From NCBI GenBank assembly GCA_900066355.1, contig FMEL01000001.1, positions 315,848 through 379,847 on the forward strand: 64,000 bases of DNA, given 5' to 3'. Within the stretch, counting starts at the first letter, position 1. Each line of letters opens with the position of its first letter. The stretch comes from an uncultured Ruminococcus sp. GTDB lineage: Bacteria; Bacillota; Clostridia; Lachnospirales; Lachnospiraceae. Below the pieces are notes generated by a model. That model made no database searches and was not told the DNA's origin. It worked only from the letters and a program-made list of their open reading frames with translations. Of this stretch, positions 17,433 to 26,868 are shown in pieces. A program made the translations under genes and the position numbers.

Positions 17433-18797
17433 TCATTGACTTTTTCCTTTTTTCAGATCTTCTACGATTTCGTTATAGCGTTTTTTGTTTAATCGATAAA
17501 AGAATAAAACAATTGCCGTAACGATCCACAGAATTCCCGGTATTGTCGAGAATGCATGCTTCATGATTGCAATTACTTCCGGATTCTGTGCCTGGTTTGC
17601 TATATAACCATATTTTCCAAGCAATGCTGCGAGAAGCGCGGTGCCAATCGCCATTCCGATTTTATTTCCAAGAGAAACAAAAGCATACTGGAATCCATCA
17701 TTTCTAAGTCCCGTCTTCCATTCACCATATTCCACACAATCTGGAATAATTGCATAAATTGCTGTATTAAACCCAGAGAAAAAGAACTGTGTAATCCCGG
17801 CAAGCGCATAAAATGCAACTGGTGATTCTTTGACATTAAAGAAGTACATTGCCAGCATTGCAATACCTGTGAGCAACGCAAAAATCGATGCAGTTCTTCC
17901 TTTATTATTCAGCTTCCGAAATACTGGCTGAAAGCATGCCGCACCAATAATGGACGGAATGATAATACACATAGAATATGTTGTATAATAAGAGGCATTT
18001 CCCTCTACATAAGTAAAATAATATAAAATATCTGCATTTCTTCCATATAATGTAAATCCAAACAACACCTGTCCAACCAAAGCCAGAAGATATGGTTTGT
18101 TTTGCATAACTGCTTTCAACTGTACTTTTATTGAGATTTTTTCTTTCTCAGGAATTACTACCTGTTCTTTTGTCTTTGCGAAACAGAAGAAATGACAGGC
18201 AGCAAAGATGCATCCATAAATGATTGCAACTAACAGATAACCACTCTTTGCACTGTTGCTTCCCAGCTTACTGATCAGGGGAACTGTAACAATATTAATG
18301 ATTCCTATCGCAATCATTGCTGACACAGAACGGGAAGTATTAATCTTGGCACGCTCATCAATATCCTGTGTCATAGCACCACAGAGTGTTCCATATGGAA
18401 TATTTACACAGGTATAACCTAATACCAGGAGGCAATAGGTTATCACCATATAGATAATCTTCGCTGTATTTGACCAGTCCGGGTGTGCCCAGAAAGAAAG
18501 TACCAGAAGAATCGCTGTAATAGGCGCAGCTACAAGAAGCCATGGACGATATCTTCCCCATCTTGTATGCGTCTTATCCGTCAGACCGCCTACGATTGGA
18601 TCATTGATTGCATCCCAGAATCTTGAAAAGAGCATCAGGGCTGACACAGCAGCCATACTGATTCCAAACACGTCTGTATAAAAAATCATCAGAAAATTAC
18701 TGACAAACATCCAGCTGAAATTACAGCCTACATCTCCAAATCCATATGCGATCTTACTGATCAGTGGCACTTTCCCATTATTACTTTCGTTCCCCAT
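17433..18797 (-). CDS. GPH-family sugar:cation symporter (MFS superfamily)
   Basis: 454 residues, about twelve membrane segments. The N-terminal part has IAYGFGDVGCNFSWMFVSNF and then RFWDAINDPIVGGLTD, followed by RWGRYRPWLL: the glycoside-pentoside-hexuronide:cation symporter signature (as in MelB and LacS-type carriers). It imports a glycoside with Na+ or H+. It is the last gene of a minus-strand group with a ROK regulator, two GH36 enzymes and a dehydrogenase, 32 bases after the dehydrogenase. It is the only intact sugar importer near the alpha-galactosidases and may have replaced the lost ABC transporter. No IIA-like regulatory tail is present. Confidence 0.9.
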   Translation of the reverse strand: MGNESNNGKVPLISKIAYGFGDVGCNFSWMFVSNFLMIFYTDVFGISMAAVSALMLFSRFWDAINDPIVGGLTDKTHTRWGRYRPWLLVAAPITAILLVLSFWAHPDWSNTAKIIYMVITYCLLVLGYTCVNIPYGTLCGAMTQDIDERAKINTSRSVSAMIAIGIINIVTVPLISKLGSNSAKSGYLLVAIIYGCIFAACHFFCFAKTKEQVVIPEKEKISIKVQLKAVMQNKPYLLALVGQVLFGFTLYGRNADILYYFTYVEGNASYYTTYSMCIIIPSIIGAACFQPVFRKLNNKGRTASIFALLTGIAMLAMYFFNVKESPVAFYALAGITQFFFSGFNTAIYAIIPDCVEYGEWKTGLRNDGFQYAFVSLGNKIGMAIGTALLAALLGKYGYIANQAQNPEVIAIMKHAFSTIPGILWIVTAIVLFFYRLNKKRYNEIVEDLKKGKSQ

Positions 18798-18829
18798 ATC
18801 TTCCTCCCTGTCAAAATGTTGTTGAAATT

Positions 18830-19858
18830 CTATTTTTCCTGAACGTTAATGATAACCTTCATGGTAGTCTCGCGGTTGTCATCAATATACTGATATGCCT
18901 TCAGATAATCCTTAAATGCAAATGTTTTGGATATCAAAGGTCTTAAATGTACCTTTCCATCATTTACAAGTGTGATTCCATCGATATAATCATCGTGACG
19001 ATACATCATAGTACTCTTAATATCCAGTTCATGATCATTTGCGACTGCAAGATCAATTGATGCCATGCCTGCAAATACAGCTACCAGAACAATCACGCTT
19101 CCTTTTCTTGCATATTTGATAGCCTGTCCCATTGTGATATTATTTCCTGCACAATCATAGATCACATCCGCTTTATCCGGTCCAAATGCTTCAACCATTG
19201 CCTCCCCGAAATCTTTCTCTTTTGTATTTACACATACATCAATGCCGCATTCCTTCGCTTTATCCAGACGAAGATCACTGACATCAGTAATCATAACCTT
19301 TGCTGCTCCCATTCCTTTCGCAGCCTGTGCAACCAGATTTCCAATCGGACCAGCACCAAGAACTGCAATGTTCATTCCTTTTACATCACCCATCTGCTTC
19401 ACAGCATGTACAGCTACAGCAAGAGGCTCGATCATTGCACCTTCTTCATAAGACATCTCTTCGGGAAGCAGTGTTACCTTGGATGCATCTACTGCAAAAT
19501 ACTCTGAAGCAGTTCCTGTTGTCTGGAATCCCATAACCTTCAATTCTTCGCAAAGATTGTATTTTCCGTGACGACATGGATAGCAGTGTCCGCAATAAAC
19601 CTGCGGTTCAATTGTTACTTTCTGTCCCTCCCGAAAAACTGAAGCATCTTTTCCAACTTTTACGATTTCTCCTGATACTTCATGTCCCTGCGTAACCGGA
19701 TATTTGGTAAATGGATGTTTTCCATGATATACATGAATATCAGATCCACAGATTCCAATGTTCATGATCTTGACCAATACCTGATCATCTTTTATTTCTG
19801 GAACCGGAACTTCTCTGAAAATAATTTCTCCTGGATTTGTCATTACCTGCTGTAGCAT
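18830..19858 (-). CDS. zinc-dependent polyol/alcohol dehydrogenase (sorbitol dehydrogenase-like)
   Basis: 342 residues, medium-chain dehydrogenase. Catalytic zinc ligands: Cys37 in GICGSDIHVYHG and His59-Glu60 in QGHEVSGEI. The structural zinc loop has VYCGHCYPCRHGKYNLC (four Cys). The NAD(P) fold has VLGAGPIGNLVAQAAKGMG, and the following strand ends in an acidic residue (MITDVSD), which favours NAD. It likely oxidises a polyol or sugar alcohol, or reduces a ketose. GGAGG precedes ATG 19858. It lies between the ROK regulator and the GPH symporter, so it may serve galactitol, sorbitol or a glycoside-derived polyol. Confidence 0.88.
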   Translation of the reverse strand: MLQQVMTNPGEIIFREVPVPEIKDDQVLVKIMNIGICGSDIHVYHGKHPFTKYPVTQGHEVSGEIVKVGKDASVFREGQKVTIEPQVYCGHCYPCRHGKYNLCEELKVMGFQTTGTASEYFAVDASKVTLLPEEMSYEEGAMIEPLAVAVHAVKQMGDVKGMNIAVLGAGPIGNLVAQAAKGMGAAKVMITDVSDLRLDKAKECGIDVCVNTKEKDFGEAMVEAFGPDKADVIYDCAGNNITMGQAIKYARKGSVIVLVAVFAGMASIDLAVANDHELDIKSTMMYRHDDYIDGITLVNDGKVHLRPLISKTFAFKDYLKAYQYIDDNRETTMKVIINVQEK

Positions 19859-20013
19859 AATTAATTCCTCCTTTATTTATTATCTTTTATTAATCGTTTT
19901 ATTAAAGTAATTACATTATTATTCACTTGTCAGTATTTGTCAATATCCTTTTATTCACTTCTGCCTATTGCACAAGTTTGTTCCTCTGATTTTATGCATT
20001 TTTACTACAATAT

Positions 20014-20042
20014 CCAGGAGTAATTTCCTTCAAAGCAAAAAA
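20014..20042. repeat. decayed copy of structured repeat family A
   Basis: GCATTTTTACTACA followed by GGAGTAATTTCCTTCAAAGC matches the right part of the 14.5-kb element, but its left arm is degraded so the palindrome is partly lost. As at 14.5 and 40.7 kb it directly abuts the terminator of a minus-strand gene. Confidence 0.55.
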
Positions 20043-20087
20043 TCCAGAAAGAAAACACTCTTTTCTGTGTTTTCTCTCTGGATTTTA
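20039..20087 (-). terminator. terminator of the ROK regulator gene
   Basis: AAAATCCAGAAAGAAAACAC and GTGTTTTCTCTCTGGATTTT form a roughly 20-bp stem with one mismatch, about 25 bases after the ROK stop codon, with T-rich flank on the minus strand. Confidence 0.8.
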
Positions 20088-20110
20088 AATTTATGATACT
20101 GACATCATAA

Positions 20111-21214
20111 TTATATATTTTTTATAAATTCCTGCAGGAAATGCTTTGCCGCCCCCACTGCAGATGCCTCTCTCTTGTAAGAACACATTTTCAGATATCG
20201 CACATCATGGTCGAAACCATTATATTCCATTACTTTTTCTCCTAATGGAATCATATACTCTGTAAGATATCCTCCAATTTCACCTCCCAGAATAATATCC
20301 ATATCATATGCCATTCGTAAATTTGATATCAAAATTGCCAGATTTTTCAAATATTCCTGCCAGAGGTCTTCTGCTTTGGTTTCCTTATTTTCCAAACTCT
20401 TCATAAACTGTTCCAGTGTCTGGCATGTTTCATCTGTCAATGCACTCGCTGCACAATAAGCATCCGCACATCCCAGCTTTCCGCAATAACATTGCTTTCC
20501 TTCCGGGACCAGAATCATATGCCCAAATTCACCGGCTTTCTGATTCTCTCCCTGTATTAATTTTCCATCAATACAAAATGCTCCACCAAGAGTATTATTC
20601 AGAGACAGATACAGTGCATTTTTATATCTGCCTAAATCTTCTGCCATCATTGCTGCATTTGCATCGTTCACAAAATATACAGGAAGCGAGAATGTCTGCT
20701 CAAGAAAACCAAGACTATAGTTTTCTAATTGAAGCGCATGTGATTTGATCAGTATTCCATCACCTGGCTTTATAATTCCCGGAACAGAAATACCAATTCC
20801 AAGAATTCTGTCCTGATTTTCTACATCTGCAAGAAAATGATGCAGTTCTTCTCTGAGCCGTGAATAATAAGAAGCTTCTGTTGAAAATTCCAGCCGGATT
20901 CTTTTATACTTTTCAATTTCGGATTTCAGATTTACAAGCACAAACCCTACATGTTTTGCAGTAATTCTAATTCCAACTGCATAACGATATGCAGGATTGA
21001 TACTGATCATTTTTGCTTTTCGTCCGCCTGTGGATTCATACTCTCCCATTTCAACTGCAATTCCACTGGCAAGCAGCTCATTTACATTAGACAAGACCGT
21101 TGGCATACTGAGATTCAGATTCCTGGACAATTCCACTTTAGACGTTGCCTTATGATTTATAATATAATTGATAATTTGAAATTTTGTACTGTTTTTCTTT
21201 TCCGTTCCAGCCAT
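20111..21214 (-). CDS. ROK-family transcriptional regulator (NagC/XylR type)
   Basis: 367 residues. Residues 10-60 form a winged helix-turn-helix (IINYIINHKATSKVELSRNL, then SMPTVLSNVNELLASGI). The remainder is a ROK sugar-kinase-like domain with GIGISVPGII, NDANAAMMAEDLG and a zinc-binding GKQCYCGKLGCADAYC motif. An ATP-binding DxGxTK start is not evident, as expected for the repressor branch. It probably senses a monosaccharide or glycoside and controls the adjacent alpha-galactoside genes. AGGAAA precedes ATG 21214. Confidence 0.9.
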   Translation of the reverse strand: MAGTEKKNSTKFQIINYIINHKATSKVELSRNLNLSMPTVLSNVNELLASGIAVEMGEYESTGGRKAKMISINPAYRYAVGIRITAKHVGFVLVNLKSEIEKYKRIRLEFSTEASYYSRLREELHHFLADVENQDRILGIGISVPGIIKPGDGILIKSHALQLENYSLGFLEQTFSLPVYFVNDANAAMMAEDLGRYKNALYLSLNNTLGGAFCIDGKLIQGENQKAGEFGHMILVPEGKQCYCGKLGCADAYCAASALTDETCQTLEQFMKSLENKETKAEDLWQEYLKNLAILISNLRMAYDMDIILGGEIGGYLTEYMIPLGEKVMEYNGFDHDVRYLKMCSYKREASAVGAAKHFLQEFIKNI

Positions 21215-21311
21215 CTCAAAGTTTCCTTTTATAAAATATTTTATAAAAGAATCTTACCTTTTCCGAAGGGATTTGTAAAGTCACTTTTGTACAAAAAGCA
21301 TTATACTCCGC

Positions 21312-21545
21312 TTATTCCTCTCCAAGATAATATCTGCCATACGCATCTGCTGCCTTAATCGCTGCAAATACACTCTCCGGTGTAACTGTAAATGGCATAT
21401 TGTGAAGTGTATCCCCTTCTGCACAGGCAGCTTTGGCAACTTCCATCAGGGTATCAAAGCAAAGCTCTGCAAGTGCCATAGCAGCACCTGTGTCCAGTTC
21501 ATTTAATGTCACTACATACTTAGGGTAATAATCTTTTATTATCAT
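21312..21545 (-). CDS. small protein or gene tail, unrecognised
   Basis: 77 residues from ATG 21545; the ribosome binding site is weak (GAGAAG about 11 bases upstream). The protein is helical and alanine-rich, ending AADAYGRYYLGEE. The open frame continues upstream without a stop to 21614 in the same frame as the GH36 stop codon, so it might be the tail of a larger lost gene rather than a full gene. It lies between the GH36 and ROK genes. No family recognised. Confidence 0.4.
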   Translation of the reverse strand: MIIKDYYPKYVVTLNELDTGAAMALAELCFDTLMEVAKAACAEGDTLHNMPFTVTPESVFAAIKAADAYGRYYLGEE

Positions 21546-21614
21546 CAGGTTTCTTACTTCTCGTTCTGAATTTTCAGGAATCTGTACACATACCTGAACA
21601 TATATCTTTTCAAC

Positions 21615-23816
21615 TTATTTTTCAACTGCCCTGAATGTAAATTTGATCGGCTGATAATCGCCTGTTGTCAGTGGTAATGGCAGGCCCGCGTTCATAAGTG
21701 CCGCACCTGTATACACTTTTCCAGTAACAACATCTTCATATTTCATATCTGCATCCAGACCCTGTGGGTAGAGCAGATAGATATGCGGATTTGCTTCGCT
21801 GTGAAGTCTGACTCCACATACAACAGTCTCTTTCTTATCCTTGGAAACAAACTGCCAGAGCACATGGTTGTTATTTTCAAATGGATTGACAAGGCGGTAG
21901 TAATCTCCGGTCTGTACCAGATGTTCCATCTCTTTATATTTCAGAATCTGCTCTCTTGCAATCTTTTTTTCTTCTTCTGACATCTTCATCAGATCCAGTT
22001 CGTATCCGAAGGTTCCTGCTGATGCTACGATTCCTCTTGTCTCAAACGGTGTAATTCTTCCGGACTGGTGGTTCGGACACACGCTCACGTGAGAACCCAT
22101 TGCACTGATCGGATATCCAAACGATGTACCATACTGAATCTTCAGTCTGTCGATCGCATCTGTATTGTCACTGCACCAGATCTGCGGAGAGTAATAAAGC
22201 ATTCCGGCCTCAAATCTTCCGCCACCGCCGGAGCAGCCTTCAAATAAAAGATCCGGATATCTCTGAACAAGGCTTTCCATCATTTCGTATACTGCAAGAA
22301 CATATCTGTGATAAACCTCTCCCTGACACTCTCGCGGAAGTGCTGCTGAGAATACATTATCTACGCTGCGGTTCATATCCCATTTCACATAATCCACTTT
22401 ACATGCATCCAGGACACTGAATATCTGATTCATAACATGGTCACGAACTTCTTTTCTTGTAATGTCCAGATTCAGCTGATGACGGCTTCTGTTCATGGCA
22501 CGTCCCGGAATTTTTAATGCCCAGTCTGGATGTTCTCTGTAAAGATCACTGTCCTCATTGATCATCTCAGGCTCCACCCAGAGTCCAAATTTCAGGCCGA
22601 GACCATGGATTCTCTCTGCAAGTGCCGGAAGGCCGCCTTTAATTTTCTCTTCATTTACTACCCAATCGCCAAGTGCACAGAAATCATTGTCTCGCTTGCC
22701 AAACCAGCCATCATCCAGAACAAACATATCAAGACCGATATTTTTTGCCTCTTCTGCGATATGATACAGCTTATCTGCGTCAAAATCAAAGTATGTAGCC
22801 TCCCAGTTATTAACCAGGATCGGTCTCGGCTGATTGACATATTTACTGCGGATCAGGTTGCTTCTGTATGCATCATGATAATTTCTGGAAAGCTTTCCAA
22901 AACCTTCTGCGGAATATGTCATGATCACTTCCGGAGTCTCAAAAATATCTCCGTTTTTCAGAGTCCAGGAGAAATGATACGGGTTGATTCCCATTTCTAC
23001 ACGGGTATGCCCTACCTGATCTACTTCAGTTTCAAATATAAAGTTTCCGCTGTAGACAAGTGCAAATCCATAGCAGTCACCATGAGTCTCTTCTGTATTT
23101 CTGTCGCAGAGGATCACAAATGGATTATGGTGATGGCTGGAGGTACCGCGGATACTTCCTACGGACCAGTTTCCATGACCGAGATGCGTTCTTTCCATCT
23201 GACGCTCCATGTTATGTTTTCCATAAAAATGAACCGCGTCCAGTTTTCTGTATTCATAGTCCATCTCCATGGACATGGCTTTTTTTACTGTAACCGGTGC
23301 GGTACCTGTATTTTCCAGGCGTACAGCTCTTGTGATCACATCAAGCTGTGGAAATACACCATAAAGAAGATGAGCACGCAATCCGCTGGCATGGTCTTTC
23401 AGAACGATTTCCAAAGTTTCTGCCTCATCTTCCTTTGCAAACATTGCCGGAAGTCCTTTGAGACTGTATTTTCCTTTTGAGATCTCATAGGATTCATATT
23501 TCAGATTTGCAGTGTCACTTCCGTCCGCCTGCTCTGTCTCCAGACCATTGATACGATAGTCACCATTTCCATATGCAGTATATTCCTGTGGAAGTGTATC
23601 CAGAGAAAATGTCTTATCTTTTCCTGCTTCATAAGGATTTCCGGAAAATCCTCTGTCCACACCAATGATTCGGTCTGTGATGAGTGTATCTCCTACCGGA
23701 CTTCCATAATACAGATGAACCAGAGTATCATACTCTCTTACCTGCATCTGATAAGTGCTGTTTTTTGTTTTTAACTCAAATACTTTTTCTTTTTCGTGAT
23801 ACTTAATCCATTCCAT
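21615..23816 (-). CDS. alpha-galactosidase, GH36 (first copy)
   Basis: 733 residues, no signal peptide. The N-terminal beta-supersandwich is followed by the GH36 barrel: FVLDDGWFGKRDND, LKFGLWVEPEMINEDSDLY, the nucleophile Asp in YVKWDMNRSV, and the acid/base Asp in WCSDNTDAIDRL. This is the AgaA / RafA-type tetrameric alpha-galactosidase that hydrolyses melibiose, raffinose and stachyose after import. It lies about 30 bases downstream of a YesL-like remnant and upstream of the small unknown gene. A second GH36 gene lies 500 bases upstream. Confidence 0.93.
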   Translation of the reverse strand: MEWIKYHEKEKVFELKTKNSTYQMQVREYDTLVHLYYGSPVGDTLITDRIIGVDRGFSGNPYEAGKDKTFSLDTLPQEYTAYGNGDYRINGLETEQADGSDTANLKYESYEISKGKYSLKGLPAMFAKEDEAETLEIVLKDHASGLRAHLLYGVFPQLDVITRAVRLENTGTAPVTVKKAMSMEMDYEYRKLDAVHFYGKHNMERQMERTHLGHGNWSVGSIRGTSSHHHNPFVILCDRNTEETHGDCYGFALVYSGNFIFETEVDQVGHTRVEMGINPYHFSWTLKNGDIFETPEVIMTYSAEGFGKLSRNYHDAYRSNLIRSKYVNQPRPILVNNWEATYFDFDADKLYHIAEEAKNIGLDMFVLDDGWFGKRDNDFCALGDWVVNEEKIKGGLPALAERIHGLGLKFGLWVEPEMINEDSDLYREHPDWALKIPGRAMNRSRHQLNLDITRKEVRDHVMNQIFSVLDACKVDYVKWDMNRSVDNVFSAALPRECQGEVYHRYVLAVYEMMESLVQRYPDLLFEGCSGGGGRFEAGMLYYSPQIWCSDNTDAIDRLKIQYGTSFGYPISAMGSHVSVCPNHQSGRITPFETRGIVASAGTFGYELDLMKMSEEEKKIAREQILKYKEMEHLVQTGDYYRLVNPFENNNHVLWQFVSKDKKETVVCGVRLHSEANPHIYLLYPQGLDADMKYEDVVTGKVYTGAALMNAGLPLPLTTGDYQPIKFTFRAVEK

Positions 23817-23845
23817 AATCTGTACCTCTCGTTTATAAAATATTT

Positions 23846-24232
23846 TTAGAAGACGTATTGATCCGGTTCTGTATCTTTCACCAACTCTTCCCCGTCATTC
23901 TGGGCAAAATATGGGCGGAACAATTTCCACATAAACCATGAATCTGCATAAGCTGTCAGTGAAAATCCCACCATCAGCCAGATCAGCATATATACCGGGA
24001 AAAGTTTGGCGTCTACAAGTGTCATTGTCATTGGCAGGATTGTAATCACTGCCAGAGCGCTTTTTTCCATATGGATCAGCACTCCGGCTGCCAGCATCAG
24101 AATCCAGATAAGTGTCGACTGTTTAAAATTCTGTTTGAAACTCCTAAAAAAGTCATAAATTACTCTGATATCTCCATCTTTATGGAGCTTTAATGTACAG
24201 TAGAATAATGCAGTGGTCGATACCCCTTCCTT
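23846..24232 (-). pseudogene. YesL-like (DUF624) membrane protein remnant
   Basis: Open from 24232: STTALFYCTLKLHKDGD, then RSFKQNFKQSTLIW, then a membrane tail with LIWLMVGFSLTAYADSWFM. These are the middle and C-terminal blocks of YesL/DUF624 proteins, small membrane proteins encoded beside sugar ABC transporters in Firmicutes (normal length about 210). The N-terminal third is gone, with a stop codon directly upstream of the retained part, so the gene is truncated. An internal ATG at 24097 could still start an 83-residue product. Confidence 0.7.
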
Positions 24233-24245
24233 TTATCACTTTTAA

Positions 24246-24314
24246 TCATTTATTTTTTTTAAGTTTACCACCTGATGTTGCAATACCTTCGATGAACTGC
24301 TTTTTTATCTCTAC
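24246..24314 (-). pseudogene. C-terminal scrap of a sugar ABC permease
   Basis: VEIKKQFIEGIATSGGKLKK then stop at 24246-24248. The KQFIEGIATSG-K ending is the characteristic last segment of MalG/UgpE-type sugar permeases. Only about 22 codons remain and they overlap the stop of the upstream GH36 gene, so this is a deletion scar. With the YesL-like remnant it shows that an alpha-galactoside ABC importer once stood between the two GH36 genes. Confidence 0.6.
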
Positions 24315-26533
24315 TCTGCAGTTAAAACATAGATTCTGGATTCATAGTCAGTACAAGGCAGATCTTCGTTTGTCGGTTCTCCCGCCGTCACATCTGTAGT
24401 AAGTAACCCCAGATTCATCAGTTCATCTCCATAGTTCTCAGTTCCGTTATACTCATTTTTATAAATAAGATCCGGATCCAGTCCCTGCAGGCGAACTCTG
24501 GTGAACTCTGCATTTACAACATTTCTCTCTCTGTACCAGAATACAAGTGCTTTTCTCTTATCCTCGCTTACAGTCATCCACACTGTCTCATTTCCGTCAA
24601 ACGGACTCTTAAGTCTGTAGAAGTTTCCAAATTGGATAAGCTCTCTGTATTCTTTCATAAATATGATCTGTGCTTTTACCTCTGCGATTTCCTCATCTGT
24701 TAATTTATTCAGATCCAGTTCATATCCAAAGGTTCCAAAGTACGCTACATTTGCCCGAGTATGCAATGATGTGATTCGGTTTAACTGATGATTCGGAACT
24801 ACCGAAACATGGCTTCCCATAGAACTTATCGGATAGCACATGCTGGTTCCATACTGAATCCTTACACGCTCCGCCGCATCAGTATCATCACTGATCCATC
24901 CCTGTGGTGCATAATAAAGCATTCCCGGATCAAATCTTCCCCCGCCGCTTGCACAGGATTCAAACAGAATCTGCGGAAAAGCAGTGGTTAATCTGTCATA
25001 CAAATCATAAACTCCCAGAATATATCTGTGAAATACTTCCCCCTGACGATCTGCCGGAAGTGCCACAGAATAGCATTCGGTAATGCTTCTGTTCATATCC
25101 CATTTGATGTAAGATATTTTTGACTCTGAAAGTATCTTGTACATCATATCATAAATGCAGTCCACAACTTCTTTTCTGGAAAAATCCAGTACATACTGAT
25201 TTCGACCGTGGCAGGAAACTCTCTGAGGTGCATGCAGAATCCAGTCCGGATGTGCACGGTAAAGATCAGAATCTTTATTTACCATTTCAGGTTCAAACCA
25301 CAGTCCGAATTTCATTCCCATTTCTTCTATACGGTCTGCCAGACCTTTGATTCCAAATGGTAACCTCTCTTTATTCGCTACCCAGTCACCCAGTCCCGTA
25401 TAATCATTGCTTCTCTTTCCAAACCAGCCATCATCCAGAACGAACAGCTCTACTCCACATTCTTTCGCTTTTGCTGCTATCTCAACCAGCCGGTCTTCCG
25501 TAAAATCAAAATAAGTTGCCTCCCAGTTATTATTGAGAACCGGTCTTGGCCGGTCTCTCCAATAGCCTCTCACCAGTCTCTTCTGATATAATTTATGGAA
25601 AGTCTGGCTCATTCCATTTAATCCCTGGTTTGAAAATACTACCACTGCTTCCGGCGTCTGAAAGCTTTCACCACAGTCCAGCTTCCAGTCAAAATTCTGT
25701 GGATTGATACCTGTTGTAACACGAGTTGTATTATGCGTATCCACCTCTGCCTGCATTCTGTGGTTTCCACTGTAAATTAGAGAGAATCCCATGACTTCCC
25801 CGGATGTTTCAGTTGTCGATGGCCGTCTCAACACAATAAACGGATTATGCTCGTGTGAAGAATTTCCTCTGATGCTTCCAACTGCCTGAATTCCCTGTTC
25901 AAGTTTACGTTCTATAATATGGCGTTCCCTTGCCCATACACCAGAAAACTGCATCCACACATAATCACTGTCCGGCAGATCAAGACTAAGACTCATTGCA
26001 TTTAACAAGTGTACTGGAGCGATTCCCTCATTGATAAATCTGGCACTTCTGGCCAGAATGCCTTTTCCGGAAAAAATGCTATAGAGAAGCTCCAGCACTA
26101 TGCCTGTCACCTCATCCTTCAGTCGCAGACACAGAGTCTGGGCTTCCTCTGGTTCTTCCACATAAGTAGCCGGAAGACCTGCAAGCTCCGGTTTGCCATC
26201 TGTGATCTCGTGACTGATATATTTAAATTCTGAGATTCTGCTTCCATTCTCCTGCAGGATCTCAACAGCAGGATTACGATAATCAGATGTTCCATATACC
26301 GGATACTCCAATTTCAGATGTTCAAGTGAATATTTGCGGTTTCCCTCATAGACACACGCTGTCATCGGTCTCTGCTTTGATTCGATCAAATATGAAAAAT
26401 CTTCTCTGTCATGAATTTTTTTACCAAAATACAAATTTCCGATATGTCCATTTGAAAGCACACAAATGATATAGCTGATCTCCTCATTAAACAGATGAAA
26501 TGTTTTTGATCCTTCGTGGAAAATAATACTCAT
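24311..26533 (-). CDS. alpha-galactosidase, GH36 (second copy)
   Basis: 740 residues, no signal peptide. It has the same GH36 core as its neighbour: LFVLDDGWFGKRSNDYTGLG, MKFGLWFEPEMVNKDSDLY, nucleophile in YIKWDMNRSI, acid/base in ISDDTDAAERV. The two proteins diverge clearly in the N-terminal sandwich, so this is an old paralogue rather than a recent duplication. GGAGG precedes ATG 26533. It is the first gene of the alpha-galactoside group, presumably under the ROK regulator. Differences around the active site may tune chain length or aglycone preference. Confidence 0.93.
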   Translation of the reverse strand: MSIIFHEGSKTFHLFNEEISYIICVLSNGHIGNLYFGKKIHDREDFSYLIESKQRPMTACVYEGNRKYSLEHLKLEYPVYGTSDYRNPAVEILQENGSRISEFKYISHEITDGKPELAGLPATYVEEPEEAQTLCLRLKDEVTGIVLELLYSIFSGKGILARSARFINEGIAPVHLLNAMSLSLDLPDSDYVWMQFSGVWARERHIIERKLEQGIQAVGSIRGNSSHEHNPFIVLRRPSTTETSGEVMGFSLIYSGNHRMQAEVDTHNTTRVTTGINPQNFDWKLDCGESFQTPEAVVVFSNQGLNGMSQTFHKLYQKRLVRGYWRDRPRPVLNNNWEATYFDFTEDRLVEIAAKAKECGVELFVLDDGWFGKRSNDYTGLGDWVANKERLPFGIKGLADRIEEMGMKFGLWFEPEMVNKDSDLYRAHPDWILHAPQRVSCHGRNQYVLDFSRKEVVDCIYDMMYKILSESKISYIKWDMNRSITECYSVALPADRQGEVFHRYILGVYDLYDRLTTAFPQILFESCASGGGRFDPGMLYYAPQGWISDDTDAAERVRIQYGTSMCYPISSMGSHVSVVPNHQLNRITSLHTRANVAYFGTFGYELDLNKLTDEEIAEVKAQIIFMKEYRELIQFGNFYRLKSPFDGNETVWMTVSEDKRKALVFWYRERNVVNAEFTRVRLQGLDPDLIYKNEYNGTENYGDELMNLGLLTTDVTAGEPTNEDLPCTDYESRIYVLTAE

Positions 26534-26688
26534 ATCCTTTCCTCCGTCACTTTGAAATTATCAATATGATATATTAATTATTATCGTATGTCCATCGTTA
26601 TAACACTGCTTCCAGTATTTATAGGTCTGTTTTTATGGAATCAGTTGCCAGATTCTCATTTAGTATGTGTGGTCGCAACAAACATTGA

Positions 26689-26868
26689 TCCCAAATCAAA
26701 AATCAGGGTGCTGTAGCCAGTGTCATCTCTGGATTTGTGATCGACCTGGATTGGCTGTTAACTGGTCTGACCGTTTCAACTGGCGTATTTGAAATTGTTC
26801 CGGGATTCTTTGGAAGCCTGATTGTAGCTGTTATTGTTGCAAAACTAACTACTGAGTTATCTTTGTAA
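26689..26868 (+). pseudogene. C-terminal remnant of a sodium:solute symporter (PutP-like)
   Basis: In one frame after a stop at 26686: NQGAVASVISGFVIDLDWLL, then TGVFEIVPGFFGSLIVAVIV. The GA-x-x-G-x-x-x-GFVVD and YEIxPGF pattern matches the last two helices of PutP/SSF symporters. Everything before it is missing, and upstream sequence has stops. It is the only plus-strand remnant here and overlaps the tail of the chromate transporter gene. Confidence 0.6.

Noticed and set aside
22530..23480. Long plus-strand open frame (316 codons) across the GH36 gene
   Set aside because: It lies antisense to a clear GH36 coding sequence, has no ribosome binding site or recognisable domain, and reflects codon bias of the real gene.
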